In this document: positions 1 through 12,100 of the stretch, in pieces | Layout: every line of letters starts with the position of its first letter | Numbering within the stretch: the first letter of the stretch is position 1 | DNA from: Phaeotremella fagi | Lineage: Eukaryota > Basidiomycota > Tremellomycetes > Tremellales > Phaeotremellaceae | NCBI GenBank assembly: GCA_001599715.1 | Contig: BCHU01000002.1 | Span: 434,001-498,000, forward strand | Reading direction: 5' to 3' | DNA length: 64,000 bases | Program-made: the position numbers and the translations under genes | The notes under the pieces: model-generated | Database searches by the model: none | What the model was told of the DNA's origin: nothing | What the model saw: the letters and a program-made list of their open reading frames with translations, nothing else

Positions 1-819
1 TGATAATTCAGTCAGTGATTTCCTAGCGTCATTAACAGGAGGTGTCAACAACGACATGAACGATATCAACGGATTCGAGAACGATGACGCGTTCAATGCT
101 CAATTACAACAGATCTTCAATCAATCCGCCTCCTCTGGTTCCGTATCTGCAGGATCAGGAAATTCATCGTTCGGATTGAACAACGTGTTCAGTCCTACTA
201 ACTATTTGAACATGTCGCCTTCACCTCTGAATTCCGTTTCCAACTCTCAATCACCGACTTCGATCCATTTCTCAGCTTCCAACAGTGCCTCACCGAATTC
301 CTCGGGTGTCTCTGAACCTGTCAGTTTTAGTGGTAGCGGTAACATCATCAACAACAACGGCAACGCTAAAGGAGCTGTCGATTTGTTGGGTCCTGGAATG
401 GGTACTTTCGGTCCTCCAAAGGCTGAAGGTGAAATGGTTCATATCATGGGTGCAGATGGTAAGATCATCAAACCATCTGAATTGTGGACTTCGTTCGGTA
501 TGCAACATGAGGTAAGTTGTCCATTCCCTTTTGGAGATGGGACTTGAACTGATGATTCAATTAATTTAGACCGATGTCGATCATCTGTTAATCGATGATC
601 TGTGCGATCAAATGAGAGCAAAGGCTACATGTAAAGATGGTATGTTTATCTCACACCGTGGATGTATATACATTTAACTGATAATCTAAACCCCCTTTAG
701 GTACACGATACATCACAGTCGACGACGCAAAGGACATGATGAAATTCAGACCAACATTCACTCCATTCGATAGACAAGCTGAACAAAAAGATCAAAACAC
801 ATGTCCTCATGACAAGTAG
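1..819 (+). CDS. Yap1/PAP1-like AP-1 transcription factor, C-terminal part
   Basis: The frame is open to the left edge, so the bZIP domain lies outside the window. Exons are 1-511, 570-639 and 701-819. The Ser/Asn-rich linker (SVSDFLASLTGG near the start) leads into a C-terminal block with WTSFGMQHE, DDLCDQMRAKATCKDG and a final CPHDK. This order of a helix with an LC motif, a second Cys shortly after and a basic spacer is typical of the PAP1 domain, the redox-sensing C-terminal Cys-rich domain of fungal Yap1/Pap1. Family knowledge: these Cys form disulfides under peroxide, mask the export signal and keep the factor in the nucleus. The Yap1 assignment is an inference from the C-terminus only. 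Confidence 0.75.
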
Positions 820-1228
820 ATTATTCGTTTGATTATTATATTATATTCGTTTTTCGCTCTACACTTTTCTTTATCATTCGGTATAAACTACACATCAAGT
901 TTATTACCACGTATTATCACCAACGTAACATAAAAACATACATTTCATGATTTACTAACCACTCTATCGCTTTTCATTACAGTATTTTTTCGTTTTCGTT
1001 TTTTTCTTTATCTTTCGTACTTGCCGTGTACAGTATGTATAACATTTTTGATGTGAGATGTGCATGTAAGATCACAAAGTATCCTTCTTAACAGCCAATC
1101 TCGAGTACAGATTTCTGCCACTACGTAAAAGAAGCTTCACTCAGCCACCTACGTTTCACCTAAGACGCGTTAGTACGAGGTAACTAACTTCGATAACTTC
1201 TCACATCAGTCCAAATCTAAATAAAACC
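820..1228. other. Intergenic, 3' flank and promoter
   Basis: No gene seen. The T-rich start (860-1010) is likely the 3' flank of the Yap1-like gene. The stretch just before 1229 is the promoter and leader of the EI24-like gene. No TATA box or repeat stood out. Confidence 0.5.
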
Positions 1229-3037
1229 ATGATACATCGAAGAACAACAGCCTCTGGAACAATAATCCCACCAACCCACCAACAAACCCAACAACAACAT
1301 CACACTCCCATCCCAAACAAATCCTATACCCCACTACGTCGACCATCAAATAATCTCTACACCACCACGCCAACTTCCAAACCAACCTATAAACTACCTT
1401 CACCGTCGCCTTCGTATCTCAGTGTCAACGCCAACTCGGAGGGGTATCCTTTTGATTATGGAAACGGGAGAAGGGGGAGTCATGATAGTACAGGTATAGA
1501 TTTGAATGATGATTTCAAGGGGAACGGGGGTGGGGTGCTGGAGTCGGTTAGAGAAGGTTTGATTAGGGTTGGGAAAGGTTTGAGGGATGCTTATAGGTTA
1601 GAGAGGAGTTGGGGTTTGGTTTGGGGGTAGGTCATGGAATTGTCAGTAGGAGCTGATTGAACATTTTAGTGATCGAGAACTAAGGACTTTGGTACTTAAA
1701 TCGACGTAAGTCGAACCAAACCAATCCTATCGATGATTTCCTGACAATGAGTTATTGTTAGGCTTATCAACCTCCTCTCCCTTTTATTACTCTCACTAGC
1801 CCCATTGATCTTCTCACCGCTTTTCATTCGTTCGTCTGTGGACGGGATCTCACCTAACATCTCGGATCGAACTAAGGAAATTGGAATGTGGTATAATCTC
1901 TTACTTAGTTGGCCAGTTTTCGTCGTTTGTTTTTGGGTTAATGTGGGTATTCATTTTAGAGTTACGTCGACAAAGAGTTTGTGTTGAAATATGTTCTGAT
2001 AGGCATCTTGGGCTCCTGATATTTCGAAAAGGGCTTTGACGTTGTTACATCCAACGTAAGTCAATTCCATTTTCCCCATTCAATCAACTAACAGTCTACA
2101 CTCAGATATCGTCATCAACCATCACCAGCTTCAACACCTACTTCAGCAACAACGAATTATTCCCAATCCTCAAATTCAACTTCGACTTCCACCTCGTTCT
2201 GGTCGAATCCAATCTCACTAGTCGTTTCCACTTTAACCAGATTGTTTTTAATCAGTGATTTCACTTTGGTATCCCGTTTGATCCTTTTTATCCCGTTCAT
2301 TGGGAGACCGAGCGCGATGGCTTACATGTCTCTGATCAATGCTTATTATTTCTTCGAGTGAGTTTACGTTGCCGTGGGTTTGGTGTCATAGTAGTAATTT
2401 GGATTTTTTAGGTATACATTCGCTTCTAAACAATGGCCATTGGAATATAGATCTTTATTCATGCAGGACAGAGTCGCTTATATGGTTGGGTTCGGTGAGT
2501 TACGACATTTACACTTGGAAGAATACCATTGACCCTAAGTCCAGGCTTCCCCGCTACATTCTTAACATCCTTCGGTCCACCACTAGTAAACATGGCATTA
2601 TTCGCTCTCCTCTATCCATTCGTAAGTCCCAAATCCAAGCTCTAAACGTTCCAAACCACACCTAACCAAAACACAAGTTCGTGATCCAAGCCCAACAATC
2701 CAAACCCCCAACTCCAACTCAACCAACCCAAAACTCACTCTTACCCCAAACCCCATCCCCCTACCCTTCAAGAGCACCTTCACCAGCATACGATCTCTCC
2801 AACGGATCCGGGGGTCATAATCCATTTATTGACCAGCAAACGAAGATTAAGAGTCAATCCAATTTACCAGATTGGATAAGGGATTTTAGAGTTACAGTCC
2901 CGATTTTCTTTTTCGCTAGGTTCGGGTTGCAAGGGTTGGATTGGTTGATTGAAGCTTTGGGGAGGGATCGCGGGGGTGGGGTTGGTGATCGGAAGAGAAG
3001 TTTTGCGGAGAAGGAGAGGGGGAAGAGATTGATGTGA
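1229..3037 (+). CDS. EI24-like (etoposide-induced 2.4 family) ER membrane protein
   Basis: Eight exons: 1229-1626, 1670-1705, 1762-1942, 2003-2055, 2106-2357, 2412-2494, 2545-2621 and 2678-3037, giving 479 aa. The N-terminus is low complexity. It is followed by a GLRDAYRLERSWGLVW block, several hydrophobic segments (LINLLSLLLLSLAPLIF, LSWPVFVVCFWVN, LVSRLILFIPFIG) and the hallmark region MAYMSLINAYYFFEYTF, then YMVGFGFPATFLTSFGPP and a last hydrophobic helix. The Y-FFEY / FG-P-FLT pattern is what I recognise from EI24/CysZ-fold proteins of the ER membrane, linked in animals to autophagy and growth control. The C-terminus is Pro/Ser-rich then basic. Start chosen as the first ATG of the open first exon. 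Confidence 0.8.
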
Positions 3038-3789
3038 TGGTGGAAGGGGGTTTGGGGTTGTGGGTTTTATTTGGGATTTTTGGATGTATGATATCTGGAC
3101 TGGCATTTGGAGTGATACTATTCTATGATTTCTTATACAATTACGAACCCAACATGATTTCTAGCCTGAGGATTAACTAGCCCATATAAACTCCACTTCA
3201 AAATGCCAAACTGGACTGAACAGGTCACTCCTAAAATGTAACACCTCACAACTCTTCTGTGATTCAACAACTCCGATAGACTCTTTGTTTGAATGTGGTT
3301 CTCATCAGGAGAGGGATTTCAGGATCCTCTCAGTGCTTGAGATTTGCGTTACTTGCTGAAATGAAGCAAAAGTCTTTTGGTTCTTTCAGGGGCTCCAATC
3401 GAATGACGACCTCCTTATTATATCTTGAACTTCCCTTTAGGTCTTCGAGTCGTAAAATGTTTTATCGACCTTTCATCTCCCTCTCTTCTTTATTTTCCTG
3501 TACTCTTGAGGGTTCTGAACGAATGACGACCTCCTTTTTACTTGGAATGTCTTCTTGAGTCGTCTACTCATATTTTATCTATTTCCCCTCTTTTCCTCTT
3601 ATCTCTTCTGCCTTCTTGGGGGTTCTGACCGAATGACGACCTCCTTATAACTGGGACTGTCTTCTTGAGTCGTCTACTCGTATTGTATCGGTTTCCCCTC
3701 TCTCTTTCTTTTCCTTTTCTCACTTTCCGTAACGTACTTTTTTCCCCCTTTCAACTTCAACCACTAACACTGTTCGATACGGGTGTAAT
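3038..3789. other. Intergenic region upstream of the F-box-like gene
   Basis: No convincing gene. It contains the 3' flank of the EI24-like gene, then the three-copy repeat listed separately. The last about 80 bp before 3790 are pyrimidine-rich, as expected of a core promoter or leader. Confidence 0.5.
3385..3715 (+). repeat. Three diverged tandem repeat units of about 110-120 bp
   Basis: The core GAATGACGACCTCCTT occurs at 3401, 3521 and 3631, spaced 120 and 110 bp. Units 2 and 3 share more: GGTTCTGA before the core and CTTCTTGAGTCGTCTACTC after it, then a CT-rich tail. Unit 1 is more diverged. The array ends about 75 bp before the start codon of the F-box-like gene, so it lies in its promoter or 5' leader. 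Confidence 0.85.
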
Positions 3790-5101
3790 ATGACCTCCTC
3801 ATTCCAAGACTCCATCTCACTCCGTCATTCATCCGAGTCTATTCATCTTCTTAGTCTCCCAAACGAAATTCTGTATACCGTCCTTGGTTTCGTTCGACAA
3901 TCAACTCCTGAAGATATACTGTTAGCGAAATGGGACAAACTTGCTCAAACCGGTTTGGCTATGGTAATGCCAGTCTGTCGTGTAAGTGGTTTTCCTCGGT
4001 TCATTTGAAAAAGAGATGTCTAGCTGAATGATAATCTAAAAGAGGTTATCTGCTATTGCTGCAGACCTACTTTATAGGGATGTTTCCACACGAAACCTCA
4101 ACGATTTCTTTGTTGGGACCACTGAAGAATCGATGTATATGGAAAATCCTACTGATCGGGTGTCAATGACCAAAGAACAACTCTTGGGTTTGACGGTTCG
4201 ATTTTGTTTGGTGAACGGGCGCGATGGATTCAACGGACCCGATGATTATGAGGTGTTCTCACAAAGGTCGAGTTTTGGTCACAAGGGTGGTATTATTTCT
4301 ATTTCCGATTTCACCTCATCACTCTCTCCAGATGAGTATGTCCAATCTTATTTCTGGGTACACCGTTATGAAAAACTTTCTGATGAGATGAAGATCGATA
4401 GAAGTAACAAGTCGAAATCCGACGTTTGGAAAAAACTCGAAACGGTCATTGTTCAACCTCGACGTAACATATTCCAAACTATGTCAGACTTGGCTGTTGA
4501 GTTGAAGATGCAAGACAAGAAACCAATACAAGTGCTCATGGAATCCGTAAGGCGTAAAGAAAAGTTTTTTGATGTCTTCAGAAAGTCCAACCTCAACACA
4601 ATCTGTTTTCAAACTTATGATGATCCGTTGACCTTCAAAATCAAGAATTCATTACTGGGTAAAGACAATACTTCTTTAAGCTTGGTTTATCATTCCACAG
4701 ATGAAGTGAAACCTACTGATAATTATTTCAAACATCTTGTACCAGGTTGTCACAATGTGTTACTATATTCACCCTCTGCAAGAGAACTTAGAGAACGACA
4801 CGGAAGAGGTAATCTCAATACTTTACTTTGGTGGTCTAGAACCAAAATGTTAGACTCTGTCAGCAATCTTGCAGAAAATAAAATCAGTGTAGACGATGGG
4901 ATGTACATTCAAAAACGAGAATCCTTCATGAGAAATATGTTGTCGACAACCTCGATAACATGTGTTCATCCTTGTATCGAAGGTGAAGAGGATACTCTGT
5001 GGGAAGGTGCTTCATCCATTTTTTCTGAAGATGAGGTATTATTCCCGATCGTTTTAAGAAGCTGGGAAAGAAGAAATAAGTGTATAGGTTGTGAATCATA
5101 A
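3790..5101 (+). CDS. F-box-like protein, function unknown
   Basis: Two exons, 3790-3981 and 4043-5101, encode 416 aa. Residues 20-90 resemble an F-box: LLSLPNEILYTVLGFV, then about 35 residues later MPVCRRLSAIAADLLYRDV, the usual spacing of L-P-x-E-I-L with the downstream V-C-R...A..LLYR element. The rest (HxxYF, RYE, CLE-type short hydrophobic patches) matches no domain I know. Family knowledge: F-box proteins bring substrates to SCF ubiquitin ligases through Skp1. No leucine-rich or WD repeats are visible. The promoter carries the three-unit repeat. Confidence 0.65.
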
Positions 5102-5469
5102 TTATATTGTGTCAATATTATGATGAATGATAAAGTGTAGAGGTTTGTATCCTGAAGAGCTGGACTTGGAGAAAATCTGAGTCGAGAAGGTGTTGCTCCT
5201 AATATGATACCCGCAACATCGATAATCTGTTATTCACGATCTGACAATGGCGATGCAGCTGTTCAGTGACTTGGTTTTATGGAGCCCACCCCCAGACGTG
5301 AAATAAATGTGGATCGTCCAACCAGATGGAAATAAAATCCTGTGATGCAAATGCCACTTTGATAATTCAACATAAAAACGCCTCACCTACGTGCAAGATT
5401 ATCTTTGCAATTATTGATTCTGTTTCTACATCATACATTGATCCTTCATCGTAAAAGAAAAATCACACA
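5102..5469. other. Intergenic, promoter of the Tra2-like gene
   Basis: No gene seen in either strand. The 3' flank of the F-box-like gene merges into the promoter of the splicing-factor gene. The CATAAAAACGCC near 5370 could be a weak TATA-like element. Confidence 0.4.
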
Positions 5470-6988
5470 ATGGTAAGTACGGGATGAACAGCAGACGGGA
5501 TATAAATTATGATCACAGTCTAATTCTTTGCTATAGGATTTCTCACTAGCCAACGTATCTCGTGAAACATGGGCACCCAAATCCCCCATCAAAAAACCTA
5601 TTCCATCAGGTCCTAGAGAAACTGCTCAACCTTCAACTCGTGATTATCCACAAGATAACGCGATAGAGAGGGATTATCGAGAGCCTGAAAGAAATGGAAA
5701 TGGACAAGGTTTCCGGGATGGTGGTGAAAGGGGCAATGGTGGGGATGGACGTGATGACAGAGCGTGAGCTTTTTTCTTCTTCTTCTTTTCTTGTCATTTT
5801 CTTTCCTTTCGATATTGCATCCTTGTGGTAGCGCAAAACACTGGACAATGACTTTTTCAATTTACCTTTGTCTCGTACTCCGTGTCATATCTCTCAAATT
5901 TAACCCTCCTTTGTGTAACGATGAACAAAAGCTGATCTTGCTTTTATCCCACTCAATCTTACCTTCATTTCACGACACTGTCATCTCATCAATACTCTAC
6001 ATAATGGTTTATTACGATTACGACTATCCGGTTACATACACTGTCAATCCACCACAAAAATCACCATTCTACAGACCAAGAGATTATCGTGAAAGAGATC
6101 GTGAACCACGTACAAGCTACGTTCCTCAAAGACCACCTACCGCTGCTCCAGGTCGTGTTGATCCTAATCCAGTTCTTGGAGTCTTCGGTTTATCAATCAG
6201 AACTAGAGAAAGAGACCTCGAAGATGAATTCGGTAGATACGGGGAGGTCGATAAAGTAGTTATTGTTTATGATCAACGTGTAGGTCTTCTCTTTCCTCTT
6301 GACGAAAAGAAAGGTACTAAGTAGCTGATTGATGGATTAGTCTGATAGATCTCGTGGTTTTGGTTTCATCACGATGAAAACTACTGAAGATGCTGAGAGA
6401 TGTATCGAGAAATTGAATGGTTTCATGTTACATGGAAGAGCTATTCGTGTCGATTTCTCTGCTACCAAGAAACCACACAATCCAACTCCAGGCGAATACA
6501 TGGGTATTGCCAGACCATTACGTGAGTTTCTTTAGTTTGTTGGAACGATCGTTACTGACTGCAACTTTCAACTTCTAGCTGAAGAAGTGCGCGGTGATCG
6601 TTATCGAGGTGATCGACGTGATAGGGACAGAGGGGACAGACCGAGATATGATGATAGAGATCGTCGAGGTAACTACGATCGAGACAGGTTAGTGAACATT
6701 CAACGGTCCAGAAATCGATTCTTATATTCATATCAACAGAGGCTCATATCCATCACGAAGAGACGACGACAGATATGCAAGACGTGATCGTTCACCGCCC
6801 AGAAGAAGAGATCCAAGGTAAGTGACGCGAGGGAAAAGCTTAAACTCTTTCTAACCGGAAACTACAGCCCAGATGGAGGTGTCCCACGTAGATCACGTTA
6901 TTCAGCTTCACCAGATCGTCGACCTCCTCCAAGAAAATACGACGCTCCAAGTGCACCAGCCGGTGACGTTCGGTCTTCCAGATACTAG
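5470..6988 (+). CDS. Transformer-2 (Tra2)-type SR-like splicing factor
   Basis: Exons 5470-5472 (ATG alone), 5537-5763, 6075-6279, 6341-6521, 6579-6687, 6740-6817 and 6868-6988 give 307 aa. An N-terminal Arg/Asp/Glu-rich arm precedes one RRM with [37 protein letters not shown] (RNP1) and AIRVDFS. The RRM is followed by [14 protein letters not shown], the linker signature of Tra2 proteins, then an RD/RS tail. Family knowledge: Tra2 binds GAA-rich exonic enhancers and promotes exon inclusion in the nucleus. The 311-nt third intron is far longer than its neighbours and contains an in-frame ATG at 6004 preceded by a pyrimidine-rich stretch, so a second promoter or start is possible. The fold and family call is firm; the 5' end is less so. 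Confidence 0.85.
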
Positions 6989-7767
6989 TTTCTTTCCAAG
7001 AGCACAAGGTTTTCGGAGAAATCAAAGAACCAAGAAAGAAAAGAACGAACAGAGAATATAAAGTAGGAAAGAAACCAGAAAACCCCTTTCAAAATCAATA
7101 CAAAAGAATACCCAATGCTACGCTACAACATCCCCTACACCAACTACAAGAAATACAACATCAAATCAATACTCGAAAACCAATATCATCAACCTCTAGT
7201 ATCTATCGAATCAAGATGCAAAAGATGTTCTTTCTCCCTTAATGTCAAAATAATCCCCCCTTCAAAAGTATACATACAACACCCATTCCTCTTATTGGTA
7301 TCGAATTTCAATTTCTTCTTGTATAAATCGTCATCACAATTTTTTCTTTCAAAGTAAAAAGAGGAAGCTTGGAAACAAGACTGAAAGATGTTCAATTCAT
7401 CAAGTTTGTTTAGAGTTCATCTCAGCTTCAAGTTTACTCCTTTTATGTTGTTTCCAGATTGTGACGCTTTTGATTCATTTTGGAGATGTTACGTTTTTGT
7501 GCCGTCCATTCCACTTATTTGAGAAACCTTCAAGTGTCATCATATGTTGCAAGACGGAAATTGAATCTGGAACATGAAGAGAAGTACGATTGGTTTGCAA
7601 CTCGCTTTGTATTTGCTTCATGGTAAGATTGCACAACCTCAGATTGGAGACGTTGCCATCATACCGTCCTCTGATCAATATTCGTGTGACTATACATACA
7701 TGCATACATGAAGATCAAGAAATGGAAACCAAGGGAAGAAAGGACGTAATGAGGATAGATATTGAAT
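6989..7767. other. Convergent 3' flank, no gene seen
   Basis: This lies between the stop codons of the convergent Tra2-like and BUD23 genes. Short open frames exist on both strands but show no domain, no coherent splice pattern and no codon preference. It probably holds two 3' UTRs; the Tra2-like one may be long. Confidence 0.5.
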
Positions 7768-8891
7768 CTAGAACTGAACCCTTCTTTTCCTTGCTGTATA
7801 TTTCGAATCTCGAGGGACACTAGAAGTGGATAAGCTTTCAAATAAAAAAGGAACGAAGAACCAAACTCACCCATCTTTACCTCTAGCTCTATACAAATCT
7901 TTCTTCTTAAGAATCCATTCCTTAGGTGCGATATCCTTCTTAACCTTCTTCTTCCCACCCGTAGCAGAATCTTTTCTTCTCCTACGTTCATTCCTAATTT
8001 CCTGACGTTTCCTCTCCATCCCAGATTTAGATTCAGATAAATCCTCACCATCGATACCTTTAGGTATCTCTTGTTGACCAACCATTAAACATAAATACAT
8101 TTTTCTTGCCTTTTTAGAATTAGGATAATCGACTACTAGACCACCACCGAAACCCGCTCTTTGGGCTGCGGAGGTTATCATGGTGACCTGATCATCTGAT
8201 GAAGGGTAAAATTGGAAGACTGCTCTAGAAGGATTTTTGAGGGCGGAATGAAGGGTTGTGAAGAATTTCGCTAATCTTTGTGGTGGAGAGTGGGATGCTG
8301 AATCGGCGTTCAATAACCATTGAATAACTGATATACTTGATTTGGTCGTTAGTACCAGCTGGAGTTGGATGGAAGATGCAGACACATACCTAATTGCACC
8401 ATCGAACGTTCCGGGTCTAAATCCAAAACCTTGTCCAATGTCTTGTAAGAAAAGATCACCTTCAACTTCACGTTCCAAAGCGACCTCTGCGATCGATCTT
8501 AGCTCAACAGAAACTCAATTACGAAATTAACTCACCGAGCATACTAGGAGCAACATCAACTCCAACCCAATAATGTCCCTCTTCATCTAATATTTCACCA
8601 CTAAGACCTGAACCACAACCTATATCCAAAACGAAAGCTGCTTCATCCGTTGGTAGAGCTAGTAATTCTAACGCTCGGTCGGTCATTTGAGATTGGATGG
8701 ATTGGATACGAGAGCTAATCGTTGTTGTCAGTTTAAGAGGGTTTTGACGTTTTTAGAAGATAGCTTACTTGGCTGTATATTTTTTGGCTTCTACATCGCC
8801 GTAGAACTACTCCCTGTTAGATACAAGAAAACGAAGCTATTCAGAAAGAACTCACTATTTCTGGAGGTGAGATTTCTTCTGGACGAGACAT
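7768..8891 (-). CDS. BUD23: 18S rRNA (guanine-N7)-methyltransferase BUD23
   Basis: Six exons on the minus strand: 8856-8891, 8769-8806, 8536-8714, 8390-8486, 7871-8335 and 7768-7819, encoding 288 aa. The N-terminus has PPEIFYGDVEAKKYT. SAM-binding motif I is FVLDIGCGSGLSG, then EEGHYWVGVDVAPSML, DIGQGFGFRPGTFDG, SISVIQWL and a C-terminal GFGGGLVVDYPNSKKARKMYL. The basic tail ends DSKYTARKRR, encoded by a 52-nt last exon that is easily missed, because the previous exon runs into TGA within its own GTGAGT donor. Family knowledge: Bud23 with Trm112 methylates one guanine of 18S rRNA during 40S assembly. Divergent from the Spc97/98-like gene across about 300 bp. Confidence 0.93.
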
Positions 8892-9198
8892 GGTCGTAGA
8901 GTTCTACTTGTAGATTTTTTTGAATGAGATTGACTGTCAATATTTGATTAAGTGAATCCCTCTGATGACTTCTACTTCTGCTTTGTCGTGATACTGATCG
9001 ATGTATAAAGTACTCCGTTCATTGAAATAGTTTGAGTGAAAGATTTTCAAAAAGTTGTACCAGAATACCACGTGGTAACCACGTTATTCGAAAAGTCACG
9101 TACATTTGTTTACAACAAATCAACCAGCAACATTTGGATGACTTTTATCATCAAATCATCGTAAATGCAACATCTGGATAGCTTGGAATTGAGATAAA
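8892..9198. promoter_or_regulatory. Divergent promoter, BUD23 and Spc97/98-like gene
   Basis: 307 bp separate the two start codons, so regulatory signals must be shared or overlap. CCACGTGGTAACCACG lies near 9070, an E-box (CACGTG) next to a GGTAACC palindrome. No clear TATA box. Confidence 0.45.
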
Positions 9199-12100
9199 AT
9201 GTCGACACAAGCTATCAATAACTCAATATTCAGGTATAACGATGAACCGACGTTCGATCCAAAGAATTCTCTCCCAATTCTACCTACTTTGGAGGAACGA
9301 TTTAGTCTACCATCTTTAGATGAAGGTTTCTCGGGTACAGAAAGACTGTTAGCGGGTATTGGCTCACGTTCATCATTCAAAACTCTGTATTCCTCTCTAG
9401 AGGATCATGTTGAACACGACCCATCGCCTGTTATCGGACAAATCGACGTCGTGGACCAACCTGAGAATGTTTGGGAGACAATCTATCAGGAATCTGAAGC
9501 TGGTCCCAGCCGTTCGACATTTCAGGTAGGTTCAGTTGTTTAAGATCTTGACTGTCCTATTGATTGTTTGATAGCCTCTAAGAACTTGGGATAATACTTA
9601 TGATCCACTTCAACAAGTTTCACGAACGACTTTTCTCTCTGAATCCAAACCCAACACTTTCGAAGCATTTGTTTCGATGTGAGTTTATCACTTCTTATGA
9701 ATGCAAGATCAGAGAACTGATGGAGCGTTAGATCTGATCCTGTTGTCGATCTACCTAAACTCAATATGAATGATCAAACAACGATACCTATATACAACCT
9801 GGAAGATCTTCTTCATTTAATGATGAGAGCTACGTTGGGGACTGTTACCACTGCTAGTCTTGTTTGGGATAAGAAAAGGAATTGCTTTGCATGGAACAGC
9901 AATGGTGGGAGAGGGACCAGTGTTGATAGAGTCACTAATAATTCGTGGGTGATATATGCGCTATCGCATCTGACACATTGACAGGGCTATCACGGCGTTT
10001 TTGCGTATCGGAACTGGTCTGAGAAGATTAGAAATTGTCATTGACGATTTAAGTCCCAGGTAGGTGAAAAGATAACCCATACGTCTACAGTGTTAATAGA
10101 ACCTAGTCTCCTCACCCCAACGCATCATGCTTTCCTACATGCCGTTTCAAATTATTTGACATTCATCAAACAAAGATTGAAATTCGCTATTGAAGAGAAT
10201 GAATCAGAAGATACAGCTAAATGGATTAAGTGGACTTTTACCTTGAAGGACGTCAGTCAACTTTTAGAGACATTATGTGAGGTCATGTGTTGGGTAGGTC
10301 CACTAAAACAACTGAAGCTAACCTTCAGCCTCTGGACCATTCGAAAGCTCTCGCATTACCTAGCAAAGCCCCAACTCTCTTGTCACATATTTACAGTCAT
10401 CTCCTCTCACATCTTCAGACTTCTTCTTTAATATCTCAAACAACCTCGACATCGCAAGCATTAGCGTATTTAATGACAACATCCTCAAAACCTTTCTTGG
10501 ATCTCTTACACGAATGGCTAGGGTTGAAGGAATCCATTCACGACAAGGACTCTGACGCAGAATCACAACCTTGGTCAGATTTAGGTATCAAACGGGCGGC
10601 GGTTCGCGACAAGTCGAATTCTATTCTTTGGAAGTACGAATTTTCCGTGAAAAGAATGCCTGGTTTCATTCCTTTGGAGAATAGACGGACTTTGTTTGAA
10701 GCTGGGAGGAGTTTGAGATTACTGAGAGATGCTTCGAGTGGTAAACACCCTCTTTGCTTTGAAGTTTGGGATCTGGATTCTAGCTGGGGTTGGGGTAGTG
10801 AAGCACCAAACGGGTGAGTGATAATCAGTGATGAGTGAACATACCATCTTACTCATGTCAATTAGAACGGCTAAAATTAACACACACATTAAACACGTTA
10901 ACAAAGCAATCAATCTGTGGAGGAGGTCTACGAAAGATTTATCTAAATCTCTTGTAGAACCTTCGTCGTTCCCTCACAGGCGATCACGGAAGGAACGCAA
11001 ACCCATTCCAACAGAATTTACACTACCACCTTTGAACCCTCCAGAGATTTTCGACCTCAACAGTCCCGAGAAGGAAAAGACGGAGACTCAGATATTGAAA
11101 CAAATTATTGACGGTGATTTTGATCAACCACTCTCAGCATTATGGACGGCGAGTGATCAGTCTTCTCTCCAATCTTTTATCTCTTTTTATTCGGGGGACA
11201 ACCCATTATTGCCACCATCAACACCTTCATTACAACTGTATATCTCACGGAACCTTTTACTCCCTCTTTTAACCCACGGAGAATTGGTTTCAACATCATT
11301 AGTATCACTTTATCTTGACAACTTGAATTTCCTGGATCACTTAGATGTTCTGAGATCATATTGGTTGGGAGGTAATGTGAAATTTTTCGAAAGAGTTTCT
11401 TCAGCTCTATTCGGTAAAGAAGAGGCTGGTGCAGGTGAAGGAAGAGGATTAGGTCGAAGAGCAAGAACGAGGGTGAGAATGGGTTTAGGCGGGGACGATC
11501 TCGCCTTAGCGTCAGCTTCTTCAGATGGAGTTGGTAAAAATAAAGATGACGAATGGGGGATTGGGTTAGGTGTCGGTTTAAGTGAAAGAGAAAGATGGCC
11601 TCCTGGGGGTGGTGAATTGGCTTATGCTTTACGAGCTACGTTGTTTGATGGAACTGGGACTGAAGGGGAGGTTGAGACGAATGGTGTCTGGTCGGAAATT
11701 GAGGATAGGGTTTCGTTTGCTATTAAGGATTTACCTGATGATGAGGTTGACGGACGGAGGGCTAGATGGTTGAACCCACAGGGTAGGTGTTTAAGTTTAG
11801 ACATGTTTCTGTTTTTACTGATGACAATCGTTACTTCTTTTCATGACGAACAGCTATCGAGTAAGTGGTTTTTAATCCAGACATGATGATTGGTAGCTAA
11901 TAAAACACCCATTCAGAGCACTAGACTTCCTATATCTCGCTTATTCACCTCCAAAAACGATATCCAATCTTCTACCCAAATCCTTAATGGAAAAATATGA
12001 AATCGTCCAAAATTACCTCCTGAGAATCAGCAGAGTCCAAAAGGTTCTAAAAACCGTTTTCATGGATATCATCCATTTACATAATGATCTCGGGGGAATT

